Shown here piece by piece: positions 15,320 to 23,792 of a DNA stretch of 64,000 bases. Where the stretch lies: NCBI RefSeq assembly GCF_000826545.1, contig NZ_CDME01000002.1, positions 930,001 to 994,000 on the forward strand. Direction: 5' to 3'. A program made the position numbers and the translations under genes. The stretch comes from Kibdelosporangium sp. MJ126-NF4. GTDB lineage: Bacteria; Actinomycetota; Actinomycetes; Mycobacteriales; Pseudonocardiaceae. The notes under the pieces are model-generated. The model did not search any database. It saw only the letters and a list, made by a program, of their open reading frames with translations, and was not told the origin of the DNA. Every line of letters starts with the position of its first letter. Position 1 is the stretch's first letter.

Positions 15320-15841
15320 ATGTTCGCTGAACTGTATGTCGACGGTGTGATCTGTCCGGTGCGGGAGGAGTGCCCGGACAGTGTCAGTCTCCAGTTCGAC
15401 CGGTGGCCTGAGCACCGGTGCCGCGCGTGCGGCGAAGAGTTGACCGAAACGGCGGATGGTCTGTGCACGGACTCGGGCGAGTACCTGTGTCCGGATTACG
15501 ACCCGAGTCTGGGTCCGGACTCGGACTGCACTGACGGTCCGCACGACGCGGAACGTGTCCCCCTGTCGTGGTGCAACAGTGCGACCTTGTCCACCGACCA
15601 GACCGACGATGCGGTGACTGTGTCCATATCGGTCGGTGACCCGCGTGGCGCGTTCACGTTCACCATCCGGCGCGTGCCGGATCACGTTGACGGGCCCCTT
15701 GCCGGGCAGCTGATCATGCACGTTCCCTACGAAGACATGACCAGTCCGCACATGCCACTGACCCAACTCCATGACGGTACCTGTGTGATCGGCAACCCGT
15801 ACCGGATTCATCTCATGGCTACGGGCCGTCCGACTATCTAA
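15320..15841 (+). CDS. Small Cys-pair protein of unknown function
   Basis: A 173-residue acidic protein starting at ATG 15320 behind GAGG. It contains CRACGEELTETADGLCTDSG followed by YLCPDYD, a possible metal-binding cluster in the N-terminal third. A beta-rich segment follows (VTVSISVGDPRGAFTFTIRR). There is no membrane segment or signal peptide. It lies directly downstream of another protein with Cys pairs. No family is recognised. Confidence 0.55.
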   Translation: MFAELYVDGVICPVREECPDSVSLQFDRWPEHRCRACGEELTETADGLCTDSGEYLCPDYDPSLGPDSDCTDGPHDAERVPLSWCNSATLSTDQTDDAVTVSISVGDPRGAFTFTIRRVPDHVDGPLAGQLIMHVPYEDMTSPHMPLTQLHDGTCVIGNPYRIHLMATGRPTI

Positions 15842-16574
15842 TCAAGCCTTGAGGGATGCGGGTGCGCGGGACGCGCACCCGCATTCCGGCTTGTGCTGGT
15901 GATGTCCGTCAACTCGCGACAGCGGCCAAGGGCTTCGTGATGCTTTGGACGCTCGGCATGGACCGGCTGCAGCGGACGAAGCGCCTGGCGGGTGAACACT
16001 CCCGAGGGAGTGCGGCAACCACCCGCCAGGCATCCAACGTCACTTCCGAGGAAGTGGCGCGCCACTTTACCGCACACGCGGGTTGTCGTTCGCGGGCCAA
16101 CTTCCCCGTGACTCTGTCGGGCGAGGGCTTGTGGGCACGCCTGAGCGACCACAACACGCGTCCGGACGTGCGAACGTGGACGAGCGTGCTCACGGGGTCA
16201 CGACGGCGGTCCAGGCGGCGTGCTTCGCCATGCACCGCGCCCGCCGCGTCGTGGAGTCGGTGGTTGCGACCCTTGGCCGCGGCGTGCGCAGGTCGCCACA
16301 TGCAGGAGGATGCTGCGGAGGTCGTGTGGGAACTGTTCATCCCTCACGCCAGGAAACTCGAACCGGATGGTGAGGCAACGCCCGCGTACGAAGCACCTGC
16401 GGTATCCCGTGGTGTCTTGGCGTTCACTATCCTGGCGTCAGATTGCGATCGAGTTTCCACGACGCCGCTCATCTGGCGCTGCGTACCCGAAAAGTTGATC
16501 TTGTGGGACTGTCTGTCGGTGCAAAGTTGATCTTGATGCCGTGTCGGCGATTCCGAGGTCGGATTCGCGTTGAG
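15842..16574. other. Gene-poor region with clustered palindromes
   Basis: No gene is convincing here. Open frames exist on both strands (for example 15856-16530 plus), but they have low-complexity R/A/S composition and no ribosome binding site. The region includes the palindrome cluster at 15983-16067. On its right end a 50-bp sequence directly abuts the insertion sequence and recurs at 19475. A plus-strand stretch around 16300-16440 (MQEDAAEVVWELFIPHAR) reads like protein and may be a gene remnant. Confidence 0.45.
15983..16067. repeat. Cluster of nested palindromes
   Basis: Four perfect inverted repeats fall within 85 bases. GCCTGGCGGGTG (15983-15994) pairs with its complement at 16020-16031 and encloses CACTCCCGAGGGAGTG (15997-16012). 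CACTTCCGAGGAAGTG follows at 16041-16056, overlapping AAGTGGCGCGCCACTT at 16052-16067. The second and third share the design CACTxCC-GA-GGxAGTG. Such density suggests a replication or transfer origin, a multi-site operator or a terminator; which one cannot be told from sequence. Confidence 0.6.
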
Positions 16575-16575
16575 A
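16526..16575. repeat. 50-bp direct repeat, left copy
   Basis: This copy is identical over 50 bases to 19475-19524. It touches the left inverted repeat of the insertion sequence, while the right copy touches the distal right inverted repeat. It is too long for a normal target duplication of a DDE transposase and more likely marks recombination between element copies. Confidence 0.75.
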
Positions 16576-16586
16576 CCTGACTTGGC

Positions 16587-18118
16587 TCAAATTAGTGCGC
16601 ACCGCGGTCGTGGATGCGGGTGAGGGCATCCGCGGAGGTCGTCGGGTAGCGGGTCGACGGCGGTGAGGGTGTGCTCGCCGGCCTGGATGTTGATGGTGCG
16701 GTAGCGGCGGGTGGTGCGCACGAACTTCTTGATCGACCAGCCGGTGGTCTGCTCGATCCACCTGCTGACGGCCAGGGCGGCGAACACGACCGTCAGGTGC
16801 GCGTCGATCGACTCGCGCTTGTGGTGGTAGATCGGCCGCGCACGTAGGTCGTGTTTAGACATTCGGAACGACTTCTCGATGTGGAACAGTCGGTGGTAGG
16901 CGTCGATCACGAACTCGGCGGTGACGTCCGGGAGGTTGGTGACGTAGCCTTTGAGGCCGGCAAGGGCGCGTGCCTTGGCTTCCAGGGTCCGGTTGACACT
17001 CTTGGTGGCGCCGGTGAGCTGGATGAACCGGTTGCGTTTGACCGCGGTCTTGCCGGCGACGGCCTGCTCGGCCTTGGCGACCTGTTCGTCGATGCCGTGC
17101 AGGGTGCGCCGAGCCCGGTCCGCCCGGTACTGGTAGTAGATGATCTGGTCGCGGCGCTGGTCCTTGGGGTCGGCAGGCCAGGGCTGGGTGAAGATGTGCC
17201 CGTCGGGGATCTGCTCATCCGGGTGCTCGTGGCGCCACGCCTGGACCACGTACGGCACGTCGGGTATCCGCGCGCCGAGGATGAACGACAACCCCGCGGC
17301 CTCGATGGCCTGCTGGTTGGCCGCAGAGTTCATGCCAGCGTCGGCCACGACCGTGACATCAGCCAGCTGGTGGGCATCCATGAACGCACGGATGGTCGGC
17401 AGCATCGTAGTGGTCTCGCCCCGGTTGCCCTCGAACGCGTTAACCATCAACGGAAACCCGCTTGCGTCGGTGAGCAGCCCGATCGTGATCTGCGGCTCCA
17501 GGCGGCGTTCTTTGGAGAACCCGGGCTCACGGAACCCGTCCCCGGCATCGGTCTCGAAGTACAAGGTGGACACATCGTAGAGAACCAGTGACGCCGGCCC
17601 CAGATCAGCGGTGCAGGCGCACGCCGCGGCCAACTTCTGCCGCCAGGACTCTTTCGCGAACACGGGCAGACGCCGCTTGAGGGTCGCGTACGCCGGCGGG
17701 TCGAAACCTGCCTCTCCTCGACCACCCGCAGACTGTCCAGCTTGCTGGTCGGCTCGACGATCCGTGCCAGCACCAGTAATCGGAACACCTCGTCACCACC
17801 AGCGGCCTCCTCGAACCCCAACAGCTGGTAGGCGTGGCCGAGCGCGTCCCACAGGTACCCCATCCGCGACGACGTGATCGCAAGCGGCCCACCACCAGCA
17901 CCACTGCCGGCCTGCAACGCCGCGAAGTCCGGGCCAAAGTCGAGCTCGGGCTGCCCCACAGCCAGACGCTGCCTCGCCACCGCCTTGAGCGCCTCCAACG
18001 CCGCATCGTCATGCGCCGAGCCGATGTGCTCGATGTCCCGCGACCCGCGACGCGAGGAGTGCACGATCTGCACCGCCCTGGCCCCCGACGCCGTCTTCAC
18101 CGTGCGCACATACGCCAC
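16587..18118 (-). pseudogene. IS1634-family (IS4 superfamily) transposase, frameshifted
   Basis: The N-terminal part reads from ATG 18118 (MAYVRTVKTASGARAVQIVH, DIEHIGSAHDDAALEALKA). The C-terminal part continues in another frame (VFAKESWRQKLAAACACTAD, LYDVSTLYFETDAGDGF with a catalytic Asp, VVADAGMNS with the second Asp, IDAYHRLFHIEKSFRMSKHD with the Glu). The frames change at about 17711-17720, where GAGGAGAGGCAGG carries two extra bases compared with the frame-restoring GAGGAGGCAGG. Restored, the protein is full length with the DDE set. No slippery heptamer is present, so this reads as a mutation rather than programmed frameshifting. Confidence 0.85.
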
Positions 18119-18246
18119 GAGAGACAGCCTAGAACCGGCCGCTTAGTACGCAGATTTTCGCCGTTCACACGACGAAACCGCAGCTCAACAGCCAGCACCC
18201 TACCCAAGATCAGCGATCTTGAGCCAAAGTCAGGTAAGGTGACGGA

Positions 18247-18603
18247 ATGGTCATGCGGGTGGCGGTACCCGTGCTGCCGTGCCGAGATGTGCAGGCAGCG
18301 TGGTCGTACTTCACGGACGTGCTCGGATTCGACACCATATTCACCTGGGAGACCCCACCTAGCTACGCGGCCGTGATCCGCGACACCGCCGAGTTCCACC
18401 TGTACGCCGAAAGCAGCGTCGGCCCGGCCAGGGTGACTGTTGTCGTCGACGACGTCGATTCCTGCCACGACGAGCTGCGCGCCCGCGGCGCCGACATCGT
18501 CGAGCCACTGGCTGACCGGCCCTACGGGATGCGCGACTTCAACGTACGGACACCCGATGGGCACTTGTTGATCTTTAGCCAGCCGCTTACCGAGGACGGG
18601 TGA
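18247..18603 (+). CDS. VOC-family (glyoxalase/bleomycin-resistance fold) protein
   Basis: A 118-residue protein with the two beta-alpha-beta-beta-beta units of the vicinal oxygen chelate fold (VAVPVLPCRDVQAAWSYFTD at the start, RPYGMRDFNVRTPDGHLLIF at the end). Members include glyoxalases, dioxygenases and antibiotic-binding resistance proteins. The ending YGMRDFNVRTPDGH is common in bleomycin-resistance-like proteins, but the substrate cannot be named. The gene starts 12 bases outside the inner right end of the insertion sequence, so it may be driven by element-borne transcription. It is trapped cargo between two IS ends. Confidence 0.85.
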   Translation: MVMRVAVPVLPCRDVQAAWSYFTDVLGFDTIFTWETPPSYAAVIRDTAEFHLYAESSVGPARVTVVVDDVDSCHDELRARGADIVEPLADRPYGMRDFNVRTPDGHLLIFSQPLTEDG

Positions 18604-18606
18604 CCA

Positions 18607-19375
18607 TCAGCGGACCAGCCGGAAGAATGACCGGACCTCGTCGACGAACAACGCCGGCTGCTCGAACGCCGCGAAGTGGCCGCCCTTGCCGGGCTCGTTC
18701 CAGTACCGGATGTTCGGGAACCGGCGCTCCGCCCACCGCCGAGACGGGCGCTGCAGCTCCTTAGGGAAGACCGAACAGCCGGTGGGTACGGTCACCGGCG
18801 CGCCGGCCGACCCGGAGATCCATTCGTTGACCTGCCGGAGGCTTTCCCAGTACAGCCGGGCGGATGAGGCACCGGTGCCGGGCAGCCAGTAGAGCATCAG
18901 GTTGTCGAGCAGCTCATCCCGGGTAATAACCCGATGCAGGTCGCCACCGGAGTCGGTCCACGACCAGAACTTCTCGACGATCCAGGCGCAGAGGGCGGCC
19001 GGCGAGTCGACCAGCCCGTAGCCGACCGTCTGCGGCCGGGTCGACTGCTGCGCCGAGTATCCGGAGCCCCATTCGTCCGCCTCCCGCAGTGTCGCGAGCG
19101 CCGCCCGCTCGGCACCGGTGAGGTCGTCCAACGTGGCCGGATCGGGCGGTGCGAGCGGCGGCATGAGATGGATGCCGGCGACCCGATCGGGTTGCCGTTG
19201 ACCGATGCTCGTGGCGATGCTGGTGCCCCAGTCGCTGCCCTGGGCGCCGAACCGCCGGTAGCCGAGCCGGGCCATCAGCTCGCACCACGCGTCGGATATC
19301 CGCTCGATCCCCCACCCCGGCGCGGCCGGCTTGTCGCTGAAGCCGTAACCGGGAAGCGATGGGCAGACCCCTAGA
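18607..19375 (-). pseudogene. Epoxide hydrolase, N-terminus replaced by IS end
   Basis: The frame encodes the C-terminal two thirds of an alpha/beta-hydrolase of the epoxide hydrolase family. SLPGYGFSDKPAAPGWG, FGAQGSDWGTSIATSIG (catalytic Asp in SDWG) and YWNEPGKGGHFAAFEQP (catalytic His in GGHF) are visible. The first about 100 residues, including the usual HGWPGS oxyanion motif, are missing. In their place the open frame runs into insertion-sequence DNA from 19370. The protein is unlikely to be active. It converges on the VOC gene with a 3-base gap. Confidence 0.85.
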
Positions 19376-19476
19376 ACCGGCCGCTTAGTGCGCAGATTTT
19401 CGCCGTTCACACGACGAAACCGCAGCTCAACAGCCAGCACCCTACCCAAGATCAGCGATCTTGAGCCAAGTCAGGT
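19370..19476. repeat. Second copy of the insertion-sequence right end
   Basis: Nearly identical to 18128-18235, with one base substitution and one base missing. It includes the terminal repeat TTGAGCCAAGTCAGGT (19461-19476), which is the perfect complement of the left end. It interrupts the epoxide hydrolase gene. Confidence 0.85.
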
Positions 19477-19524
19477 TGATCTTGATGCCGTGTCGGCGAT
19501 TCCGAGGTCGGATTCGCGTTGAGA
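19475..19524. repeat. 50-bp direct repeat, right copy
   Basis: Identical to 16526-16575. It starts within the last two bases of the distal right inverted repeat and ends where similarity to the left flank stops. Confidence 0.75.
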
Positions 19525-19669
19525 AGCCGCGGCCGGATCCATGCATCGATCCTGATCGCGCGAACGTGTTCGTCGAGGCCGAGTCTGCGCTGTTGCGGCC
19601 GTGGAATGCAGCATAGGAAAGGGCGGCGAGCTGTCTCAGCTGCTGGCCGCCCCGTGCCGTTACGTGCTT

Positions 19670-20686
19670 CTATGCTGCTGTTGGTTTCCGGTACTCGAGG
19701 TCCGGCGGCGGCATCGGTGACGGTGCTGTCAGGTACGAGTCTTCGTGGTCGTCCAGTGGCTCCGGTTCTGGGATGTCTGGCCAGAGGGTTGTCAACTCGG
19801 TGAAGGGGACGCGGTCTGGAGTCAGACCTGGGCCGACGGGCAACCAACGGGCGGTGCTCATGTCGAGTGAGTCTTCGGCGGTGTAGGAGTTGGTGGTCGC
19901 GATCGGGACGCGGTTCGGTTGTGAGAGTTCGTTGTGGAGTTCCTGGAGGGTGTAGCGGACTGACGATTCTCGGTCGGGGGTGGGGAACCAGAGTAGGACT
20001 GGTGTGGTGAGGCCGGTGTTGGTGGCGAGTTTGGTGTAGCGATCGACCTTGTCGAGGATCCTTGAGCGGGGTTCGGTGCCGAAGTCGAACTCCATGAACC
20101 AGTCGAACTCGCGGCCGTCATGACTCCAGCGTGCGTAGCCGTCGGGTTTGACGATGTCACCCCAGAGTCGTTTGCAGTGGCTTGCCGACCACCATGTGGT
20201 GAGTTGGCCGGTGGTGCGTGGTTGTCGGGCGTGGCGGACGAGGGAGGTGAAGAGGCCGTTGCAGGCGACGTCGTGGGCGAGTTGGAGGGAGTAGGCGTGC
20301 CGGGCCACGTCGCGGCGGGAGTACGGCATGTTCCTGGGTGTGATGCCTGCTTCGTAGGCGAGGATCGTGGCCCCAGGTGTGTCCAGGACGTAGTGCATGG
20401 GGTGCGATCCGAATTCGCGGTGTGGCTGGAAGCGGTAGACGATGCCCCATTCGTCCAGGAGACGCAGACGGAGGTTGGCGGAGCGGCGACTGGGAAAGGC
20501 CAGGTCGATGATTTGGTTGGTGGTGAGGACTTTGTGCTCGTAGAGCATGTGCATGAGCCACCGGTCGCGCGGAGTGAGTCGTCGCACTAGCCACGCCTGT
20601 TGGACAGCGGTGTTGCGCATACGGAGTCGTGGGCGTGACGCGCGCGGGCTGCGCAGTGCGGGTTGCGGCGTGAGTTCATTGGTCAT
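19670..20686 (-). CDS. Replication-relaxation family protein
   Basis: A 338-residue protein of the Replic_Relax family found on actinobacterial plasmids and conjugative elements. It has an N-terminal winged helix (LTPRDRWLMHMLYEHKVLTT, then NQIIDLAFPSRRSANLRLRL) and a later restriction-fold-like segment (KPDGYARWSHDGREFDWFME, FDFGTEPRSRILDKVDRY). The start ATG 20686 has GGAGGAC before it and overlaps the stop of the VirD4-like gene (ATGA). It is the last gene of the conjugation operon. The family is thought to act in plasmid replication or DNA processing. As no classical relaxase is seen, it may serve that role here; that is inference. Confidence 0.8.
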   Translation of the reverse strand: MTNELTPQPALRSPRASRPRLRMRNTAVQQAWLVRRLTPRDRWLMHMLYEHKVLTTNQIIDLAFPSRRSANLRLRLLDEWGIVYRFQPHREFGSHPMHYVLDTPGATILAYEAGITPRNMPYSRRDVARHAYSLQLAHDVACNGLFTSLVRHARQPRTTGQLTTWWSASHCKRLWGDIVKPDGYARWSHDGREFDWFMEFDFGTEPRSRILDKVDRYTKLATNTGLTTPVLLWFPTPDRESSVRYTLQELHNELSQPNRVPIATTNSYTAEDSLDMSTARWLPVGPGLTPDRVPFTELTTLWPDIPEPEPLDDHEDSYLTAPSPMPPPDLEYRKPTAA

Positions 20687-23028
20687 GCTGTCCTCCGTGG
20701 ATCGCGGACATACTTGGGCTCGGGAGCGTCGGCTGGTGGTTGGTATGCGGATTGAGCCAGTTGTCGGATGTGGTCGGCCCGGCCGGGTATGTGTGGTGGG
20801 AGTTGTTCGGTGCGGGCGGTGCAAGCTGGCATGTCTTGGCTGTGGGCGACCAGACGAAGGGCGACTTGGAAGCGGCCGAGGTTGGTGAGATCGTGTTCGG
20901 TCAGGTGCGGGCTGGTGTGGTGGGCGAGGCGTCGGGCGTCTTCGGGGCTGGCGTTGAAGAAGATTTTGTTGCGGGCGTTGACGCTCATGGCTTCTTGGAG
21001 GTCGCGGGAGAGTTGGCGGTAGTTGTGGTGGGCGAGTACGAGGCTGAGGCCGTAGGCGCGGGCTTCGGGGAGCATTTCCTCGGGTGGGTAGGCCAGGTTG
21101 AGGAAGTTCTGGAACTCGTCGAGATACAGCGCGCAGTCGCGGCGTTCGGCCTTGGGGAGTTGGCTGCGGAGGGTGGCGGCGTGCCAGGTGCGTGCCACGA
21201 CGAGCGATCCGATGAGGCGGACGGTGTCGGTGGACAGTGTGCCTTTGGCCAATCGCACCAGACAGATGCCGCCGTTGAGGACGTCGGTCATGTCGACTGT
21301 GGATGGTCCCGCTGTGAGGGTGGAGCGGACGAACGGGCGCAGGAGTAGGCCGCGGAGTTTGTTCATCAGTGGTGCGGCGATTTGGGCGCGGGAGGCATCC
21401 GACAACTCGTCGTACCAGCTCCAGAATCCAGCGAGAATCTCATCGTGCACCGTCTTTTGGGCGCGTTGGCGGAAGGTGGCGTTGGTGAGGAGTTTCGGCA
21501 GGTTCATCAGTGTCGGTGGTTCGGGTATGGCGCGCAGGGTGAGTAGTCCGGCGCGGAGGAGGTCGTCGGTGCGGGGTCCCCAGTTGGCGGAGTAGACGCG
21601 GGAGAAGATGGAGACCAGGTTGTCCACGGTGCTGTCAGTGTCTGGTCCGTCCAGCGGGTTGAGGACTGGTTGCTGAGCGGCACTGTCGGAGTCGAGCAGC
21701 GTGACGCGGTCGGCGAATCGTTCTGGGAGCCGGGCGAGGACGTCGTCGATGAGGTCGCCTTTCGGGTCGACGACCACGACGCCACGGTCGTTCTCTGCGT
21801 CGGAGAGGATCATCCGGGCCATGAGTTCGCTCTTGCCGCTGCCGGTGGCGCCCATGATGTGTACGTGGTGTCGTCCGTCGGCGACATGAAGACCGACGGG
21901 TCGGGGTTGGCTTGCGTCGGAGATGCCGATGGGTTTGATGGTGGGGCCGCTGGTTGCGAGACGTGGGGAGGGCGTGACGACTTTGGCGCTGGCGCGGTGA
22001 AGGCCGGGTGTTGCGGGGTCGTAGGGGATGTGGGCGAGGGCGGCGAGTTCGGGTACCGAGAGGAGGTCGCCGGATCGCATCCACCGGCGTGCGAGGGCGG
22101 CGTGCGCGTGGGCGAGGCGTCGACGGCGGTAGAAGTTGTGGTGGGCGAATCCTGCGAAGGCTGCGGCGATGGCGTGGGTCCGGCCACGTGACAGTTTGCG
22201 GGATTGGGGCGTGGTGATTGCGTAGCGGATGGTGGTTTCGAATTGGTTGTCGCGTTGTTTGGCCACGATGGCGCGGTCGCGTGCGGAGTGCTCGATGGTG
22301 CCTTGCGGGTCCCACTGCCGAGTTGAACGGCGCGGCTGGGTACCGGCTAGGGCGTCGGCCAGCCGCACGATCGGGTCAGTGACTTGCCCTGACCGGTTGT
22401 GACGCGACGCCCGGCGAGCGGTACGCGTACGGCGGCCCGTAGCAGGCCTTGCCAGGACCTGTACGCACGCGGCCTCGTTCGGGTCGAGTCCTGTAAGAGC
22501 TCCGAGCAGCGGTCTGAGTGGGTCGGCGGCGAACTCGCTGCGGATGGGCATGGCCTCCTGCCGAGCGAGTTGCATACGACCGCCATAAGTGCCCAGTTTG
22601 CGATCCGTCGGCAGGGGTGTTGTGGCCGGGGATATGGTCGCTCGGGCTCCGGGCCAGGCCGCCTCGATCGCGCGAACGATCATGCTCGGTGGGACGGCAC
22701 CTGGTACCCACAGCCGAATACTCGTTCCGTCGTGAGCGAAGCAGTACTCGAAGGCCAGGTGTGGTTGGCCGGTCAGCAGACGTCGCCACCACGGGCGCAG
22801 TAGACCGATCATGTTGGCCCAGAATGTGGCCGCTCCGGATGGGTCGACCTCTGGCGGTGCTTCGATCGTGACAACACGCGCGTCGCGGCCAAGCCACACG
22901 TGTTGGAGCGTGCGCCAAGCCAGGGTGGCGAGCAGTAGGGCGGCGATGATGGTGAGTGCTGTGGGTGTCCACCGTGCGAGCCACGCCAGGGCTTGATCGA
23001 CGATCGCCTGGAGTTTGGTTCCGTTCAT
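20683..23028 (-). CDS. VirD4/TraG-like conjugative coupling ATPase
   Basis: A 781-residue protein with an N-terminal membrane segment (about residues 23-40), Walker A GATGSGKS at 393-400, the following strand GVVVVDPKGDLIDDVLAR, and a Walker B-like CALYLDEFQNFLNLAY. The C-terminal part (LSLVLAHHNYRQLSRDLQEA) is typical of TraG/TraD-type motors. Such proteins link the DNA-processing complex to the type IV secretion channel and pump DNA. ATG 23028 overlaps the stop of the upstream gene (ATGA), and its own stop overlaps the next start, so it is embedded in the operon. Confidence 0.9.
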   Translation of the reverse strand: MNGTKLQAIVDQALAWLARWTPTALTIIAALLLATLAWRTLQHVWLGRDARVVTIEAPPEVDPSGAATFWANMIGLLRPWWRRLLTGQPHLAFEYCFAHDGTSIRLWVPGAVPPSMIVRAIEAAWPGARATISPATTPLPTDRKLGTYGGRMQLARQEAMPIRSEFAADPLRPLLGALTGLDPNEAACVQVLARPATGRRTRTARRASRHNRSGQVTDPIVRLADALAGTQPRRSTRQWDPQGTIEHSARDRAIVAKQRDNQFETTIRYAITTPQSRKLSRGRTHAIAAAFAGFAHHNFYRRRRLAHAHAALARRWMRSGDLLSVPELAALAHIPYDPATPGLHRASAKVVTPSPRLATSGPTIKPIGISDASQPRPVGLHVADGRHHVHIMGATGSGKSELMARMILSDAENDRGVVVVDPKGDLIDDVLARLPERFADRVTLLDSDSAAQQPVLNPLDGPDTDSTVDNLVSIFSRVYSANWGPRTDDLLRAGLLTLRAIPEPPTLMNLPKLLTNATFRQRAQKTVHDEILAGFWSWYDELSDASRAQIAAPLMNKLRGLLLRPFVRSTLTAGPSTVDMTDVLNGGICLVRLAKGTLSTDTVRLIGSLVVARTWHAATLRSQLPKAERRDCALYLDEFQNFLNLAYPPEEMLPEARAYGLSLVLAHHNYRQLSRDLQEAMSVNARNKIFFNASPEDARRLAHHTSPHLTEHDLTNLGRFQVALRLVAHSQDMPACTARTEQLPPHIPGRADHIRQLAQSAYQPPADAPEPKYVRDPRRTA

Positions 23029-23792
23029 GCTGCGTCTCGATTCGCCGGAGGATCGTTGACGATGAGCCGGAAGCGCCGTCGTCGGCGTTGGGCGTCGCGC
23101 TCGGTGTCCATGTCGTGCTGCCATTCCCGAAACGTTCGTCCGGCCAGCAGTCTGAGTGCGTGTGGGATCCGGTTGGCCGGGATGCCGACCAGTCGCGGGC
23201 CAAGTACGGCCAGCAAGTCGGCCCCTTCCTGGGAGTGCCACCCGGCAGCGCGTAGGGCCGCATCGTCCGGAAACACATCCGCTACGCGGTCGATGTCTGG
23301 ATTCAGCGTTGTGTCTTGGGTGCCGCCGTAGGAGTAGACCCACAGGAAGTTTGGTGGTGGGTTGGGTTCGGCGAGTCGGCGGAATCGGTCGACTTCTTTG
23401 GTGTAGCAGTAGAAGTTGGTTTCAGGTCGGGTGCGGGCGATGCGTAGCCATGCGTGGAGGTATCGGTCGGAGAAGAAGTCGCCGCTGTCGTGGATTCGGA
23501 TCCAGCTGCCTTGGATTTTCGGTGTGGCGAGTTCGGCGAGCATGGCGTACTGCCAGCCGGTGAGGTCGTCGAGTACGAACGCGAGGTTGGCTTCGTGTTT
23601 GGCTTTGACGACTGGCCAGGTGTAGGTGCCGTGTCGGGCGTAGCAGGCCTGTGCGCAGACGCCTGCGGATGGGCAGGTGTTGTACGTGCGGCCGTCTGGC
23701 AGGCGTCCGGCCCAGGCGGGCAGGGTCCAGTTCCAGACGCCGATCGCCTTCATCGTCCGGTTTTGGGTGAGCAACCTCTGAGGACGCTTCAT
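23025..23792 (-). CDS. GP88-like protein with Cys motif
   Basis: A 255-residue protein starting at ATG 23792 (a second ATG is 13 codons later). The motif NTCPSAGVCAQACYARHGTY, then IHDSGDFFSDRYLHAWLRIA and TNFYCYTKEVDRFRRL, resembles the gene product 88 family known from actinophages and mobile elements, whose biochemical role is not established. The C-x5-C-x3-C spacing suggests a metal or Fe-S site. It overlaps both neighbours by ATGA within the conjugation operon. Its position between the cell-wall hydrolase and the coupling protein hints at a role in DNA processing or regulation of transfer. Confidence 0.65.
   Translation of the reverse strand: MKRPQRLLTQNRTMKAIGVWNWTLPAWAGRLPDGRTYNTCPSAGVCAQACYARHGTYTWPVVKAKHEANLAFVLDDLTGWQYAMLAELATPKIQGSWIRIHDSGDFFSDRYLHAWLRIARTRPETNFYCYTKEVDRFRRLAEPNPPPNFLWVYSYGGTQDTTLNPDIDRVADVFPDDAALRAAGWHSQEGADLLAVLGPRLVGIPANRIPHALRLLAGRTFREWQHDMDTERDAQRRRRRFRLIVNDPPANRDAA

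Larger units (their letters stand above)
16575..19476. mobile_element. IS1634/IS4-like element with a second right end and cargo
   Basis: The left terminal repeat ACCTGACTTGGCTCAA (16575-16590) matches in inverted form both 18219-18235 (one extra base) and, perfectly, 19461-19476. The transposase lies between the first two. The last 108 bases of the inner copy (18128-18235) are repeated at 19370-19476. Between the two right ends sit a VOC-family gene and an epoxide hydrolase gene cut by the second right end. The whole unit is bounded by 50-bp direct repeats. It looks like two element copies that recombined and trapped flanking DNA. Confidence 0.7.

Noticed and set aside
14840..15811. 323-codon minus-strand open frame over the two Cys-pair genes
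   Set aside because: Arginine/threonine-rich with no ribosome binding site. The plus-strand frames have better starts and paired CxxC motifs.
15856..16530. 224-codon plus-strand open frame
   Set aside because: No ribosome binding site; it runs through the palindrome cluster and has a basic low-complexity middle. A remnant near 16300-16440 is possible but not a complete gene.
17705..17725. Programmed frameshift in the insertion-sequence transposase
   Set aside because: No slippery heptamer or downstream structure is evident, and a simple two-base insertion explains the break.
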